Below are positions 18,539-27,980 of a stretch of DNA of 64,000 bases, in pieces. Location of the stretch: the NCBI GenBank assembly GCA_045648505.1, contig JAZROD010000019.1, positions 9,390 to 73,389 of the forward strand, given 5' to 3'. Both the position numbers and the translations under genes were made by a program. This DNA is from RGIG8700 sp045648505. GTDB lineage: Bacteria; Bacillota; Clostridia; RGIG6154. Every line of letters starts with the position of its first letter. Position 1 is the stretch's first letter. The notes under the pieces were generated by a model. It made no database searches. It saw nothing but the letters and a program-made list of their open reading frames with translations, and was not told where the DNA came from.

Positions 18539-20710
18539 TCAATATTTCTTATAATTCCCCGTCTTATATCTTTTCTCAATACCAAGCACACCCATTCCCT
18601 GCGACTTTTCTTTGTTTCTCACCATAAACTGCAAGGTTGAATATTTCTTCACTTTTGTGTTTAAAGGAATGATAGTTGCAACATCCCTTGTGTTAAAGGA
18701 TATAAGCGAAAAATCAAAATCCGAAAAATCAAGCATACCTGCAGCTGCAGTTTTAACCGGTTTGTCCTTTTCTTCTTTATCTGTAATAACATAAACTTCA
18801 GCCGAAGAACGGGTATAAGGTTTTATCATGATTCCGCACCCTCTTTTAACCATAGTCTTTAAAACCATAAAAGAGCCGTCATCATCAGCTTTGGTCTTAA
18901 AGTATGCATCAATCGCTTCTGCCTTTTCCCACTCAAGGTCCACATCGTTAAACCTTCTCATATCCTTTATATCAGAGTTAAACTTGCCGATATATGAACC
19001 ATTCTCATTGTTTTTATAAAAATACAGTTCATCGTCAATCAAAAAGAACTCATCAGCAAAGATGTTGTCCCACACCGTAGACTCATAATAAAAGGTCTTA
19101 TAAAATGGTGAAGAAACATCTTCGATATAAGCTTTGGCATTAACATTTAAAACAAAAGCAGTTCCCTTATCATCATTCACTGCAACAATAACAATGTTCT
19201 TCCATCTTGTCATAACCGCTTTGCTTAAGTCATACTTTTCAAGTTCAGGATTAACAAATCCGCTTCTTGATGCTACGCATTTTTCCTGAGCTATGTATGT
19301 GCTTTGAATTGCAAACACACCATTTTTTGCAAGGAATAAAGGTTCGTCCTCAATCGATGTAAAACCTTTGTCAGACACTGCTCCAACACCGGGGATTCCG
19401 GTGGTAACCTTAAACACCACATCTTCATCAGTAAGCTCACCCTTAACAAGGTACAAATTGGCATCTTCAACACTATCTTCCTTATGAACTGCAAGATATC
19501 CTGAAAGCTTTGAAAAACCTAAAACACCTTTATCATCTGCGCCAACGGTTATATAATTAAGATCAGGAAAATATAACGGATTGTTATAATCCGAATACCA
19601 AATATAATTTTTATATTCTTCATTGCCAGTAATGAATATTCTGTCATCATTGTTTATCCCGAACTTAACAGCTTTATTGCAATTACAGATATTTTTCTTT
19701 TTGCTTTCTTCACTTGTTTTGGCTACATAAGTTATTCTTAAATTGTCTGTAATTCCATCATAATACATTTCAGGCGGACCAAACACATACGCAAAGCTTC
19801 CTGCTTCAACTCTTTTTTTAAAATATATTTGGACTTGCTCTTCATTGTCATCCCATCTATACACAGAAGCTTTTTTGAGTGCCTCTATCATTCCTGCAGT
19901 CTCATTTCCTGCTTCGATTCGGTCGTGTATCTCTTTATCAACATCAACCCATTCCTGTTTGGTATTAAACACTTCTATCTTTTCTATCGTTTCAACTTCT
20001 CCATCAAGTGTAAGCCACATTGAGGGATATGCTTTTTTCTCTGTACTACCACCTTTGTATTCTTCTTTTATATCAAGGTAAAAGTTGCATATTCTTTTTT
20101 GTGTCAGCTGATTAACCTTTTCATAAGACTTTCCTCCTTCAGTAAACACTTCTTTTACAACTGTTCCACCTTCATATCGTATATATGATACAAAGTTTCT
20201 CCCTACAGTAGTCGTAGGCACATATGCTTCATCCATAGCATTGTAAGCTTTTAAAGCACCGCCTTCATTTTTCTTAATGCAAATATATCCTGCCTTGTTA
20301 ATAACATAAATGCAGTCGTTCATAGAAAACATAATGCTTTTAGATTCATTAAGATATATATAAGTATCGCCTTCTTCTCCCAAAGGATTATTTTCACCTG
20401 CAAAAGCTATTGGAGTCTCCAAATCATCTTTAGTATTAACTCTGCATATCCGTCTCCCAATATGCATAAAGATTATTCTGTCTGCATCAATATCAGTAAC
20501 ACAACTCCCGTATATCTTTGCAGTTGAATTTGTTTTCCTCCATCCAAGTCTCTTTTCGGGAAATCCGCTTTTATCAAAAACAATGTTTCTGCAGTCTGCA
20601 AATCTGCTTCGGTCCACAGACACCTCTTCAGGTCTGTAGTCCACACCCTTAAAATCCTTATAGCTTGTGGTATACACAGCAGGTGCAGAAGGTACTGAAA
20701 ACCTCGCCAT
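18539..20710 (-). CDS. Phage tail tubular/nozzle-type protein (T7 gp12-like position)
   Basis: 723 residues from ATG 20710; an upstream in-frame start codon is less likely because the SD GGGGGTGG lies just before this ATG. The N-terminus (YKDFKGVDYRPEEVSVDRSR, then CRNIVFDKSGFPEKRLGWR) matches a family of virion proteins in short-tailed phages in which a beta-propeller forms the tail nozzle. Its start overlaps the stop of the upstream adaptor (TGATG). Assignment rests on N-terminal pattern, size and gene order. Confidence 0.7.
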   Translation of the reverse strand: MARFSVPSAPAVYTTSYKDFKGVDYRPEEVSVDRSRFADCRNIVFDKSGFPEKRLGWRKTNSTAKIYGSCVTDIDADRIIFMHIGRRICRVNTKDDLETPIAFAGENNPLGEEGDTYIYLNESKSIMFSMNDCIYVINKAGYICIKKNEGGALKAYNAMDEAYVPTTTVGRNFVSYIRYEGGTVVKEVFTEGGKSYEKVNQLTQKRICNFYLDIKEEYKGGSTEKKAYPSMWLTLDGEVETIEKIEVFNTKQEWVDVDKEIHDRIEAGNETAGMIEALKKASVYRWDDNEEQVQIYFKKRVEAGSFAYVFGPPEMYYDGITDNLRITYVAKTSEESKKKNICNCNKAVKFGINNDDRIFITGNEEYKNYIWYSDYNNPLYFPDLNYITVGADDKGVLGFSKLSGYLAVHKEDSVEDANLYLVKGELTDEDVVFKVTTGIPGVGAVSDKGFTSIEDEPLFLAKNGVFAIQSTYIAQEKCVASRSGFVNPELEKYDLSKAVMTRWKNIVIVAVNDDKGTAFVLNVNAKAYIEDVSSPFYKTFYYESTVWDNIFADEFFLIDDELYFYKNNENGSYIGKFNSDIKDMRRFNDVDLEWEKAEAIDAYFKTKADDDGSFMVLKTMVKRGCGIMIKPYTRSSAEVYVITDKEEKDKPVKTAAAGMLDFSDFDFSLISFNTRDVATIIPLNTKVKKYSTLQFMVRNKEKSQGMGVLGIEKRYKTGNYKKY

Positions 20711-21330
20711 CAGTACCACCCCCTGACGGATTCAAAAGTCTGTCCGGTTGAGCCACCTTTGTTTGTATGAAGCTCTGCAAGTGCTTCTTTTTTCGCTTCG
20801 TATATATTAAGATAAGATGTCGCAACAGATGCATCATCCTCAAGATATAATCTGTATGCCATATAATACACAAGCGCAGATATAACTCCGTCCGGGATTT
20901 CAATTAAGGCAGAGGCTTCCGTGTTTTCATCAACAATCACAGGCTTCACATTAATTCCAACCTTATAGTTGCCATCCTTTTCAAGCACAATTATGTCATT
21001 TGATATCAAATCATAAAGCACAGTCTTCTTATATTTACCAGTAGCAGTATCATATCTGTAAACTTCGTCGCAAAGGGATATGTATTTATTGTTGTTCTCA
21101 AGCTTATCTTTAACCTTGACAAAGTCCCCTGCCATTGCTTCCACATCAACAAAATCCTTGCACTCAATCACATTTGCATATAAGTCATCAATGCCCGAAT
21201 TGAATGCATGATGCATATTGAACATATATTCCGCAACAGATGCATCCTCTGTAGTAACCTTGCTTGAGCCTGTATTATTCGAAAACATAAGTCCAAGCAC
21301 TTCGTCGCATATACTTTCCCAAGTTCTCAT
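20710..21330 (-). CDS. Phage head-tail adaptor / tail tubular A-like protein
   Basis: 206 residues from ATG 21330 (SD AAGGG eight bases upstream; a TTG at 21348 is unlikely). The opening MRTWESICDEVLGLMFSNN and a mostly helical fold fit gatekeeper or gp11-like adaptors. It is the first gene after the capsid-gene attenuator and is coupled to the nozzle-type gene. Confidence 0.62.
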   Translation of the reverse strand: MRTWESICDEVLGLMFSNNTGSSKVTTEDASVAEYMFNMHHAFNSGIDDLYANVIECKDFVDVEAMAGDFVKVKDKLENNNKYISLCDEVYRYDTATGKYKKTVLYDLISNDIIVLEKDGNYKVGINVKPVIVDENTEASALIEIPDGVISALVYYMAYRLYLEDDASVATSYLNIYEAKKEALAELHTNKGGSTGQTFESVRGWY

Positions 21331-21346
21331 TTTTTCACACCCTTCC

Positions 21347-21377
21347 AAAAAAGGGCGAAAACCTCTTTCGCCCTTTT
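21347..21377 (-). terminator. Terminator/attenuator after the major capsid gene
   Basis: AAAAGGGCGAAA (21349-21360) pairs perfectly with TTTCGCCCTTTT (21366-21377). On the minus strand it is followed by a T run. It lies between the capsid and tail-adaptor genes, so it should make capsid mRNA more abundant than tail mRNA. Confidence 0.85.
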
Positions 21378-21400
21378 AAATATGTACTATTAGTTTAATA

Positions 21401-22402
21401 TTAAAGTGCAGAACCGCCGGTTATACCACCGATTGCAAATGCTCTCCAGTCTTTGAATCCGCCTGAATATCTTTCACGGCCACTCCATACATTGTTGTCG
21501 TTTTTATTGTCAATGTATGATTTAACCTGAAGTGCAACTCTTTCATTGGCAACAGCACCAAGAGCTTCTTCGTTGTATTTAGAATCCATAACGATGTATG
21601 GCATTGTCGCATTGTTTGATACGATGAATCTGTTAAGGTAGTTCCACACAATAATATTCCATCTGCCGAACTGATAGTTCATAGCATTGTCGGATGTGTT
21701 TGGTGATTTTTCAGAAGCAACAGCTTCAAATGCCGCATCCTTAAGTGCTGCAATGTTAGGAATAATAATTGTATCCGGAGCAATATCAAGGAGATTGCCG
21801 TTATCATCGCAGAAGTTCTGCATCTGTGTTTCAATCTTGCCAAGATTTGCCGCAGTTAAATCACATGCGAACATATTACTCTGAATGAGCTTTTTATCTG
21901 TTTTTGATGTGTGCCCTGTGTTAAAGAGTGGTTTGCCGTCCTCTGCAGTAACATCGTAGTTCTTGCCTGCAAAATTAACAACATTGCCCTGATAAGCACC
22001 GCCGAGAAGTGCTGCAAAGAATTTCTCCCTTGTTCTCTTTGAAGATTTAATTAAACTTTTTCCAAAATTTCTCATATCAAGGGTTTTATTATCTTCTCTC
22101 ATAGTCTGTGTGATTGCAAAGCTATTTTTCCATTCGTGTGGATAAATAATCTTTTTATATCCTTCCTGAAAACCATTTTCGGGATATGCACCTGCTTCAC
22201 CTACATCTTCGAAGTCACCAAGTGAGGTAACACCTGTAAGTGCAAGAGCAAACCCATCAGAATCCATCTTATTAAAAATCATTTTTGCTACGGAAATTCT
22301 ATCCATAGCTTCAGCAGTTTCCTCCATCACCATTGCTATAGGCTCCTGTACTGCACCGTATAAAGATGCATTAGCCTCAGGTGAAATATGTACTAAACTC
22401 AT
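21401..22402 (-). CDS. Phage major capsid protein
   Basis: 333 residues, HK97-like capsid pattern: N-terminal helix (QEPIAMVMEETAEAMDRISV), E-loop-like FEDVGEAGAYPENGFQEGYK, spine-type helix (SSKRTREKFFAALLGG), C-terminal FAIGGITGGSAL. Placed between decoration/scaffold genes and the tail genes. The downstream terminator and strong SD fit high expression. No protease gene or cleavable delta domain is seen; a separate scaffold is encoded. Confidence 0.85.
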   Translation of the reverse strand: MSLVHISPEANASLYGAVQEPIAMVMEETAEAMDRISVAKMIFNKMDSDGFALALTGVTSLGDFEDVGEAGAYPENGFQEGYKKIIYPHEWKNSFAITQTMREDNKTLDMRNFGKSLIKSSKRTREKFFAALLGGAYQGNVVNFAGKNYDVTAEDGKPLFNTGHTSKTDKKLIQSNMFACDLTAANLGKIETQMQNFCDDNGNLLDIAPDTIIIPNIAALKDAAFEAVASEKSPNTSDNAMNYQFGRWNIIVWNYLNRFIVSNNATMPYIVMDSKYNEEALGAVANERVALQVKSYIDNKNDNNVWSGRERYSGGFKDWRAFAIGGITGGSAL

Positions 22403-22417
22403 CTAATCTCTCCTTCC

Positions 22418-22813
22418 TTATTTAAGTCTTACAATAACTTTTCCGCCTTTGGCAGAATCTAAAATTTTTACAATTTCAGCACCTTTGTTTGTTGTTGGTG
22501 GAGTTGCAGTAACTTCAAGACCATCTGCTGAAATTGTTACAGCACCTCCAACCTTAAGGCTTGTGCCTGCAACTGATAAAGTAGTTAAGTATTCCTCGTG
22601 TTCTCCAACTCTTGAAACTCTTAACATATCGCCATCCTTGGCTGTTTTATTTTCGTGGCAAATGTATGCAACATTCACATCGCCATTTGCTTTTGTGGCA
22701 AAGCCGCCACTTATAACCAATGCTTCACCTTCAACATACACTTCGTCTGCTTTTGCAGGAACTGATGTAAGTGTAAGCGAAAGACCTACATCTGATTTGT
22801 GTCTTATAAACAT
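22418..22813 (-). CDS. Probable capsid decoration/stabilising protein
   Basis: 131 residues from ATG 22813 (SD AAAGGA; frame also open to 22840). Gly/Val-rich beta protein (VYVEGEALVISGGFATK, SLKVGGAVTISADGLEV) without enzyme motifs, directly before the capsid gene. The position and composition are those of decoration proteins; no specific family recognised. Confidence 0.6.
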   Translation of the reverse strand: MFIRHKSDVGLSLTLTSVPAKADEVYVEGEALVISGGFATKANGDVNVAYICHENKTAKDGDMLRVSRVGEHEEYLTTLSVAGTSLKVGGAVTISADGLEVTATPPTTNKGAEIVKILDSAKGGKVIVRLK

Positions 22814-22817
22814 CTTA

Positions 22818-23579
22818 TCAATCCTTTCTATATTTTTCATAGTGTTTCTGATACTCGGCTTCAGTCTTGCCGGGCATCATCTGCTTGTAAATCTTTAGGG
22901 TGTCCGCAGGAATAGTTCCTCCTGAAGACATTCCACCTTTATTACCACTTAAATGGTCTTTACCCGACATCTGGTTTATAACCTGCTGTCTTACTTTGCC
23001 TTCGTCTGCAGACATCAATCTTTCAAAGTTGGCAAGTATATATGCTTCCGATAAGCTCTTGCCTCCTGCTCTGTAGATTCTGTCCACATCCGCAAAGCTG
23101 TCGGCATTCATCACATCGTCAAAGCTCTTGATTGAAGGGTCAATCTTCATAATTGCTTCAACCTCTTTGTTGAATGCAACCTTTGAAGCTTCCGCTTCTC
23201 TCTCATTGATAATGCTCTGTGCCTGTCTAACTAAAGGATTATTCGCAATAACTTTGTTAAGAGCAGATTCCACTTCACCGCCATCAACCCCGAATAACTC
23301 ACCAAGACTCTCACGGTCCTTGTCTGCAGCTTCATTTTCAAGAGCCTTCTTGAAATCGTCTGCATTTTTATAACCTCTGGCTTTAGCCATATTGTCCCAG
23401 TAGTTTCTTTCATTGTTGTATCTGCTTTCAGCTTCTCTTCTTGCCGCCGCAAATCTTGCGTTATCATCTGCACTCTGTACTGCCTTGTCAGGTGTAGCGA
23501 CTCCCTGATTGTTTTCGCTTGAATTATCGCCAGCATCAGCGACCTGCTGGTTGTTTGCGCTTGTATTTTCTAATTCCAT
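22818..23579 (-). CDS. Phage scaffolding protein
   Basis: 253 residues, highly charged, Ala/Glu/Lys-rich with coiled-coil potential (ARREAESRYNNERNYWDN, QSIINEREAEASKVAFNKEV) and disordered ends (Gly-rich NKGGMSSGG near the C-terminus). Lies between portal and capsid as expected. The C-terminal helix EAEYQKHYEKYRKD is the kind that contacts the capsid protein. Confidence 0.82.
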   Translation of the reverse strand: MELENTSANNQQVADAGDNSSENNQGVATPDKAVQSADDNARFAAARREAESRYNNERNYWDNMAKARGYKNADDFKKALENEAADKDRESLGELFGVDGGEVESALNKVIANNPLVRQAQSIINEREAEASKVAFNKEVEAIMKIDPSIKSFDDVMNADSFADVDRIYRAGGKSLSEAYILANFERLMSADEGKVRQQVINQMSGKDHLSGNKGGMSSGGTIPADTLKIYKQMMPGKTEAEYQKHYEKYRKD

Positions 23580-23651
23580 TTCTTTCTCCTTTTCAATTTT
23601 CGATTTTTGCGCTTTTCGTGCGATTTTGGTTTGTTGATTTTGTTGTTAAGG

Positions 23652-23774
23652 TTATTTGCCGACTCTTAAATCTTTGCCGGTTTTAACCTTTGGCTTACCG
23701 CCACCCTTTGGCGGATAAGGTGCTTTCATAACACCGTTCCCCGAATTAATCGGTACAACTCTTTTATTAGCCAT
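23652..23774 (-). CDS. Small basic head-module protein (40 aa)
   Basis: ATG at 23774 with SD GGGGAGT six bases upstream; stop TAA at 23652. The sequence opens MANKRVVPINSGNGVMKAPY and ends in a Gly/Lys-rich tail (PKGGGKPKVKTGKDLRVGK). It is the first gene after the second late promoter. The good SD and placement argue it is real. Its size and basic tail resemble small head proteins near portals; function unknown. Confidence 0.6.
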   Translation of the reverse strand: MANKRVVPINSGNGVMKAPYPPKGGGKPKVKTGKDLRVGK

Positions 23775-23841
23775 TAAGCAACTCCCCTTTCTATAATTTT
23801 CAAGATGAACGAACAAGCATTCGCCCTTCTTTCTTGCTTGA

Positions 23842-23873
23842 ATTTTACCACCCTTACCCTATCAGTTACCGCA
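23842..23873 (-). promoter_or_regulatory. Late promoter copy 2 (head genes)
   Basis: On the minus strand TGCGGTAACTGATAGGG is followed by an extended -10, TGGTAAAAT. The same arrangement occurs before the terminase genes (27981-28013). It lies after the portal terminator and before the 23774 gene, scaffold and capsid. Confidence 0.55.
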
Positions 23874-23897
23874 GACTTTCGTAACAACTTTCACAAT

Positions 23898-23945
23898 AAA
23901 AAAAAGCCTCCCTTGTGTAAAGGGAGGTGTCACGAAGTGACGGAG
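23898..23945 (-). terminator. Terminator after the portal gene, built from a dispersed repeat
   Basis: CCTCCCTT (23907-23914) pairs with AAGGGAGG (23920-23927), and on the minus strand it ends in a long T run. The adjoining GTCAC-GAA-GTGAC hairpin (23929-23941) and GGAGGG complete a unit common as a dispersed intergenic repeat in gut Firmicutes, here acting as a terminator. Confidence 0.75.
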
Positions 23946-24012
23946 GGATTGTAATTCCTAACTCCTAATTCCTAACTTCTAATTCTGCATTGTGAATTCT
24001 ACATTCTGCATT
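23946..24012. repeat. Degenerate short-unit repeat at the 3' end of the portal gene
   Basis: Units of the type CCTAACTCC/CCTAATTCC are followed by GCATTGTGAATTC-type units. The second part is translated as the last residues of the portal (VEFTMQN). The same two unit types recur at several other places in the prophage and once in host DNA. Confidence 0.7.
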
Positions 24013-25805
24013 GCTTCTGCCCTTGCCTGTTCCTGCGCAAGCATTTCCGCTTCCTGTTGCTTTTCAAGCTCTGCTTCAAGTTGCTTTTTGATTCCATTCG
24101 CGCCCGGATAGTGCAGTGTAGCCATGAGATTCCAAAACCTCATAAGAGTATTAACATCCGTTGGGTCTCCGAAGCAACCTTTTTCAAAGTTCATTCTCGT
24201 CTCCTGCCACATAACTTCTCTTGAAGATGCAAGACTTCCTGAAGGATCTGTCGCAAATAAATAATCAAGGTTATAGTAATATTCCCCTGCTTCATCAACT
24301 TCAACGAAATCATACTTTGAAAATTCCTCAAAGATAACATTGCCCTTTTCATCCTCGTTATAAACCGGTCTTGGCTCATCTGCAAATGCTATATAAAACT
24401 TAGCCATAATTTCAAATATCTTGCTGTAGCAAGTATTTTTCATTATCTTCTTACTTTCAAGCCTGCCTGCAGTCTGTTGCGCCGCAAACTGTTTAGCCGC
24501 ACCTGATGTAGCAGTAGGGTCTCTTCTGCCCTGGAATGAATCTGTGATTCCTAAAAGGTTTCTCGCATCCTGATAGAGCCTATCCCTCTGCTCGTAGTTT
24601 CTGCCCACATCAGCTTGAGCGGTAAAGGTGTTAAACAGATTCATATCTGCAGGCTTAACAACCTCCACCACTTTTAAGTTCTCATCAGTAGTTTTGATTT
24701 TATACCCCTTCGGCATAGTGAAGAAGCTTCCGCCGGTCATAAGCTTCTCAATGGTATCTGTATCAAGCTTTTTAAGCTCGTTCTGCATGTCCTTGATAAT
24801 TTCAACATCGCTCTCACCAAGAAACGATCCATACTTTGAAGTGTTTCTTCGAAGCACAACAGGATACACATCAGGCTTATAATATCTTACCTTTGTTCCC
24901 TTTGGTATGATTTCGTCATACTCAATTTCTCCGTTTTCATTTTTTCTCTCACGAAGCGCAATATCATCTCTTATAATTTCATATTCCTCTGTCTTCATCT
25001 CAAAGGACCTGCTGCCGCAATTGCATACCTTGTCCATGCAGACCTCTCCGCACTTTTTGCATCTTCTCAATTTTCGTGCCTGATAGTCATCCATAAACTC
25101 AATAAGTACATCATTAACCCAGCTTAATCGTCCTATGTGCCCTTCACTGTTCTTGAAATAGCAAATAACTTGTGTAACCTTGTCCTCCGCAGTTGATTCG
25201 CCCTTACCTCTTATTTCAGGAGCTTCTTCCGCTTCTTCATCAACATCAACGCCATATCTGCTCTTTATGTATTCTTTTGTCTGTGAAAGAAGGATAAAGA
25301 AATAATCCATCTCTTCAATCTCATATACCCCGTCCTGCGGTATAAACTGTTTAGGATGCAATATTCTTATATCAAGGTCACCCACTGTGTTATGTGTCCT
25401 TTTGAAATTGTCCCATTCAATCCATACAATGCTGCCGCCCTGCCCCGGTGTGATTCTTTCCTGAAGGTCATTCATAACCTCAAAGTCAAATTTGTCAAGG
25501 TCATTTCTCAGTTTATTTTCAAGCTTGACAGCATTATTAGTCAACCGTTCCTTTAATGCCGTAACCTTCGGATATGGAATAGCATTGTCAACCTGTGCCT
25601 CAATAAGCTCATATACAATGTTTCTCACATAAGTCGCATCTTTAGCTTTCTTTCCGGGTGCACCTGTTATTTTCTTTGTTCCGTTTATAAGGTCCTCATA
25701 TTCTTCCATCTTTTCAAGCTTTTTAGAATAAGCATTTCTTGCATTTTCATACTTGTTTTTGTAACTTTCAAAAGCCCGTAACTCTTTTTCTTCAAATTTT
25801 TTCAT
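23979..25805 (-). CDS. Phage portal protein
   Basis: 608 residues, acidic-helical, typical size of portals of short-tailed phages. Early motif APGKKAKDATYVRNIVYELI; wing region; an inserted zinc-ribbon-like CKKCGEVCMDKVCNCGS near residue 260; a later segment (DIEIIKDMQNELKKLDTDTI-like) forming the helical stem; GRRDPTATSGAAKQFAAQQ in the C-terminal barrel region. The zinc ribbon is an insertion seen in some portals of Firmicutes phages. The C-terminal residues come from a translated repeat. Confidence 0.87.
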   Translation of the reverse strand: MKKFEEKELRAFESYKNKYENARNAYSKKLEKMEEYEDLINGTKKITGAPGKKAKDATYVRNIVYELIEAQVDNAIPYPKVTALKERLTNNAVKLENKLRNDLDKFDFEVMNDLQERITPGQGGSIVWIEWDNFKRTHNTVGDLDIRILHPKQFIPQDGVYEIEEMDYFFILLSQTKEYIKSRYGVDVDEEAEEAPEIRGKGESTAEDKVTQVICYFKNSEGHIGRLSWVNDVLIEFMDDYQARKLRRCKKCGEVCMDKVCNCGSRSFEMKTEEYEIIRDDIALRERKNENGEIEYDEIIPKGTKVRYYKPDVYPVVLRRNTSKYGSFLGESDVEIIKDMQNELKKLDTDTIEKLMTGGSFFTMPKGYKIKTTDENLKVVEVVKPADMNLFNTFTAQADVGRNYEQRDRLYQDARNLLGITDSFQGRRDPTATSGAAKQFAAQQTAGRLESKKIMKNTCYSKIFEIMAKFYIAFADEPRPVYNEDEKGNVIFEEFSKYDFVEVDEAGEYYYNLDYLFATDPSGSLASSREVMWQETRMNFEKGCFGDPTDVNTLMRFWNLMATLHYPGANGIKKQLEAELEKQQEAEMLAQEQARAEAMQNVEFTMQN

Positions 25806-25814
25806 ATTCTTCTC

Positions 25815-25912
25815 CCTTCATTGCCGTAAGGCACATCATTGGCGAAGCCACTTCATAAGCGAAGCGGCTTCATATTCCGTTAGGAATACATCATTGCACT
25901 TAAGTGTGCTAC
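25815..25912. repeat. Array of five small hairpins between portal and terminase genes
   Basis: Consecutive different hairpins (GCCGTAAGGC, TGGCGAAGCCA, AAGCGAAGCGGCTT, ATTCCGTTAGGAAT, TGCACTTAAGTGTGC) are spaced by near-identical ACATCAT/CTTCAT linkers. The stems differ, the linkers are conserved. There is no open frame of note. Confidence 0.75.
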
Positions 25913-27381
25913 ATCGGGTTTCCCCACATCTCAATCATCATTTTTCTTTCTTCTTCGGTTCCTCTTTCATAATCTTCCCACTGATCAGGTTCCCACTTTA
26001 CCTTTTTGCTTTCCGCTTCTTCTTTAACCTCTTCACTTTGCTGACTTGCAGTAGCATAGGCAATGCCAAGTGCCATAATACAGTCGTCGTGCGCACCGTT
26101 TTGCGCTTCAGGTCTGCCTTTTTCGTTTCGGACAAATGTGAGCATCTCAAGCAGAGTATCTTCGTCAACAATCAGTTCAGGTGTCTCTCTTACAATTTCA
26201 ACAAGCCCTGCAATAAGCGAAGGTCTTGTAAGTTTTGTTGTTTTAAAGCCGTAGCTCTGCACAAGCTTATGTGTATATGTATCCTCTCGCTCTCTCACAT
26301 ACATATTCGTATATCCAAGCATCTCAAGTCGCTTCACAGGATATGTTGAATAATTCGATTCCACACCAACCAATGCATTATTGAAATATTTCCCAAGACA
26401 GTACATCTGATTTGAATAAATATCTTCGTCAAACTGATGGCGAAGCATTGCAACCTGTTTTTTTGTTGCATTGTCAATAACTGCTCCTATAAACCAGTCC
26501 GAACCTTCCCCTGCAGTATCTCCGCCAACCACATAAGGATGTCCTTTTATTGCATCCTCATAAATCTTGATATATCCGTCTTCATCCTCCACAAACTTGA
26601 TATTTGTTATTCTGTCTCCTTCTATGTCATAATCAAAATAACCAACCTTCACAGGCTTAATTCCTTTGTTAAGCTGCTCCTGAACATTAATCGCTTTAAA
26701 TACTGTCTTGCCGTAAACACCCCATTCACCAAGGCAGTAAACTGCATAATAGTAAGGATCAATATCTTTGTAGCTTTCATAAAGCTCAATGTCTTCTTTG
26801 CTCAAAAATTTGTTGTCTTTGTATGTAGTCTTTAATACTTTAACCTTCGGGCTTTTCTTTTCAAAAAATCTCTTTTTCAGCCAATGGTTAACAGATATTG
26901 GGTTGAAGCTTAAAACCGTCTGCTTCTTTGTGTTTCCACCCCTCAAACGGAAATCAAGCTGATTTAAACTTTTTTCCAATGCCTCTGTAGCTTCTTCAAT
27001 CCATATTTCCGTTAGTTCACCTCTCGGAAATGTGATAGATTTAAGCTTTTCAGAATCATCAAGTCCCTTGAATATAATTGTGTTACCTGTAGCTTTACAA
27101 GTAATCTGCAGATTGCTTTGGTTAATCTTAAAGTATCTTGAAAGCCCCCATTTGTTTATAACCTGGTTTAAAAGTGCAAAGGTCGAATCTCTGTTTGTTT
27201 CTGCAACCTGTCTTACAACCAAAACATTACAAAGCGGTCTTGTAAGAAGTCTGTATATGTATCTCTGCGCAATAAAAACTGACTTTCCGCTTCCTGCTCC
27301 GCCATAGAACACAAGATATCTGCTATCATCATCAAGGAATGGCAAATACACATCGTTAAAAACACTCTTTTTTATCTTCAA
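25909..27381 (-). CDS. Terminase large subunit
   Basis: 490 residues. ATPase part: Walker A-type FYGGAGSGKSVFIAQR, Walker B-type ELTEIWIEEATEAL, and a coupling segment VLSFNPISVNHWLKK. Nuclease part: VVGGDTAGEGSDWFIGAVID and ALVGVESNYSTYPVKRLEML carry the RNase H-like acidic residues; a further acidic cluster follows (NGAHDDCIMALGIAY). It packages DNA into the prohead through the portal, which is encoded next. Confidence 0.95.
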   Translation of the reverse strand: MKIKKSVFNDVYLPFLDDDSRYLVFYGGAGSGKSVFIAQRYIYRLLTRPLCNVLVVRQVAETNRDSTFALLNQVINKWGLSRYFKINQSNLQITCKATGNTIIFKGLDDSEKLKSITFPRGELTEIWIEEATEALEKSLNQLDFRLRGGNTKKQTVLSFNPISVNHWLKKRFFEKKSPKVKVLKTTYKDNKFLSKEDIELYESYKDIDPYYYAVYCLGEWGVYGKTVFKAINVQEQLNKGIKPVKVGYFDYDIEGDRITNIKFVEDEDGYIKIYEDAIKGHPYVVGGDTAGEGSDWFIGAVIDNATKKQVAMLRHQFDEDIYSNQMYCLGKYFNNALVGVESNYSTYPVKRLEMLGYTNMYVREREDTYTHKLVQSYGFKTTKLTRPSLIAGLVEIVRETPELIVDEDTLLEMLTFVRNEKGRPEAQNGAHDDCIMALGIAYATASQQSEEVKEEAESKKVKWEPDQWEDYERGTEEERKMMIEMWGNPM

Positions 27382-27447
27382 ACTTAAGCTCTTAATCCTA
27401 TCACCTCATCCCGAATTTCGCTTTCTGCACCTACAATTCCTGACCAC

Positions 27448-27485
27448 CAATTGTGCATTGTGAATTGTGCATTGTGAATTATTCC
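27448..27485. repeat. GTGCATTGTGAATT-type repeat before terS stop
   Basis: Units of TTGTGCATTGTGAATTGTGC follow one another and end at the stop of the small terminase gene. Related to 28607-28640, 32683-32714 and 38302-38335. Confidence 0.75.
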
Positions 27486-27955
27486 TCTAGCCCCACAGTT
27501 ATAACAACATTCTCTGTTGCTTCATCCTTCGCAAGAGCCTTTTTGTCATAGAGAACACCTACTGTTCTGACTATTTCCGCAATGCTTGAAATCTGTATTT
27601 TATCAAGCTTTTTCTTAATCGAAATAAGCTCTTTTTCATCAAGTTCGCATTTTTCACAAATCTGCTCAAACAAAAATTCGATATCTGCCTGACTTTTTAA
27701 AGCTATATTAAATCTCCGATTTAAAAGCTCCATTCCCTTGTCAATAATCTCCTCTGCCGACTTCGCAAAGGATTCCCTTTTATGGTCGAGAAGTTTTGCG
27801 AACTTCTTTGTCTTCTTGTTTCGGAGTATGATTCCCTTAACCGTATTAACTGCCATATCAAGTTCTCTTGCTGTCTCTGAATACGAACCATTGGAAGCAT
27901 AAAGTGTAAATATCTTAACTATCATCTCATCCGGTGTCTTTTGCCCTCTGCTCAC
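27479..27955 (-). CDS. Terminase small subunit
   Basis: 158 residues starting at GTG 27955 (SD AAAGGGGAG). N-terminal HTH (MIVKIFTLYASNGSYSETAR, ELDMAVNTVKGIILR) for DNA recognition and a helical oligomerisation domain with coiled coil (LISIKKKLDKIQISSIAEIV). It lies directly upstream of the large subunit and behind a late promoter. Confidence 0.88.
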   Translation of the reverse strand: MSRGQKTPDEMIVKIFTLYASNGSYSETARELDMAVNTVKGIILRNKKTKKFAKLLDHKRESFAKSAEEIIDKGMELLNRRFNIALKSQADIEFLFEQICEKCELDEKELISIKKKLDKIQISSIAEIVRTVGVLYDKKALAKDEATENVVITVGLEE

Positions 27956-27980
27956 TTTTATCTCCCCTTTCTTTTGTGCT

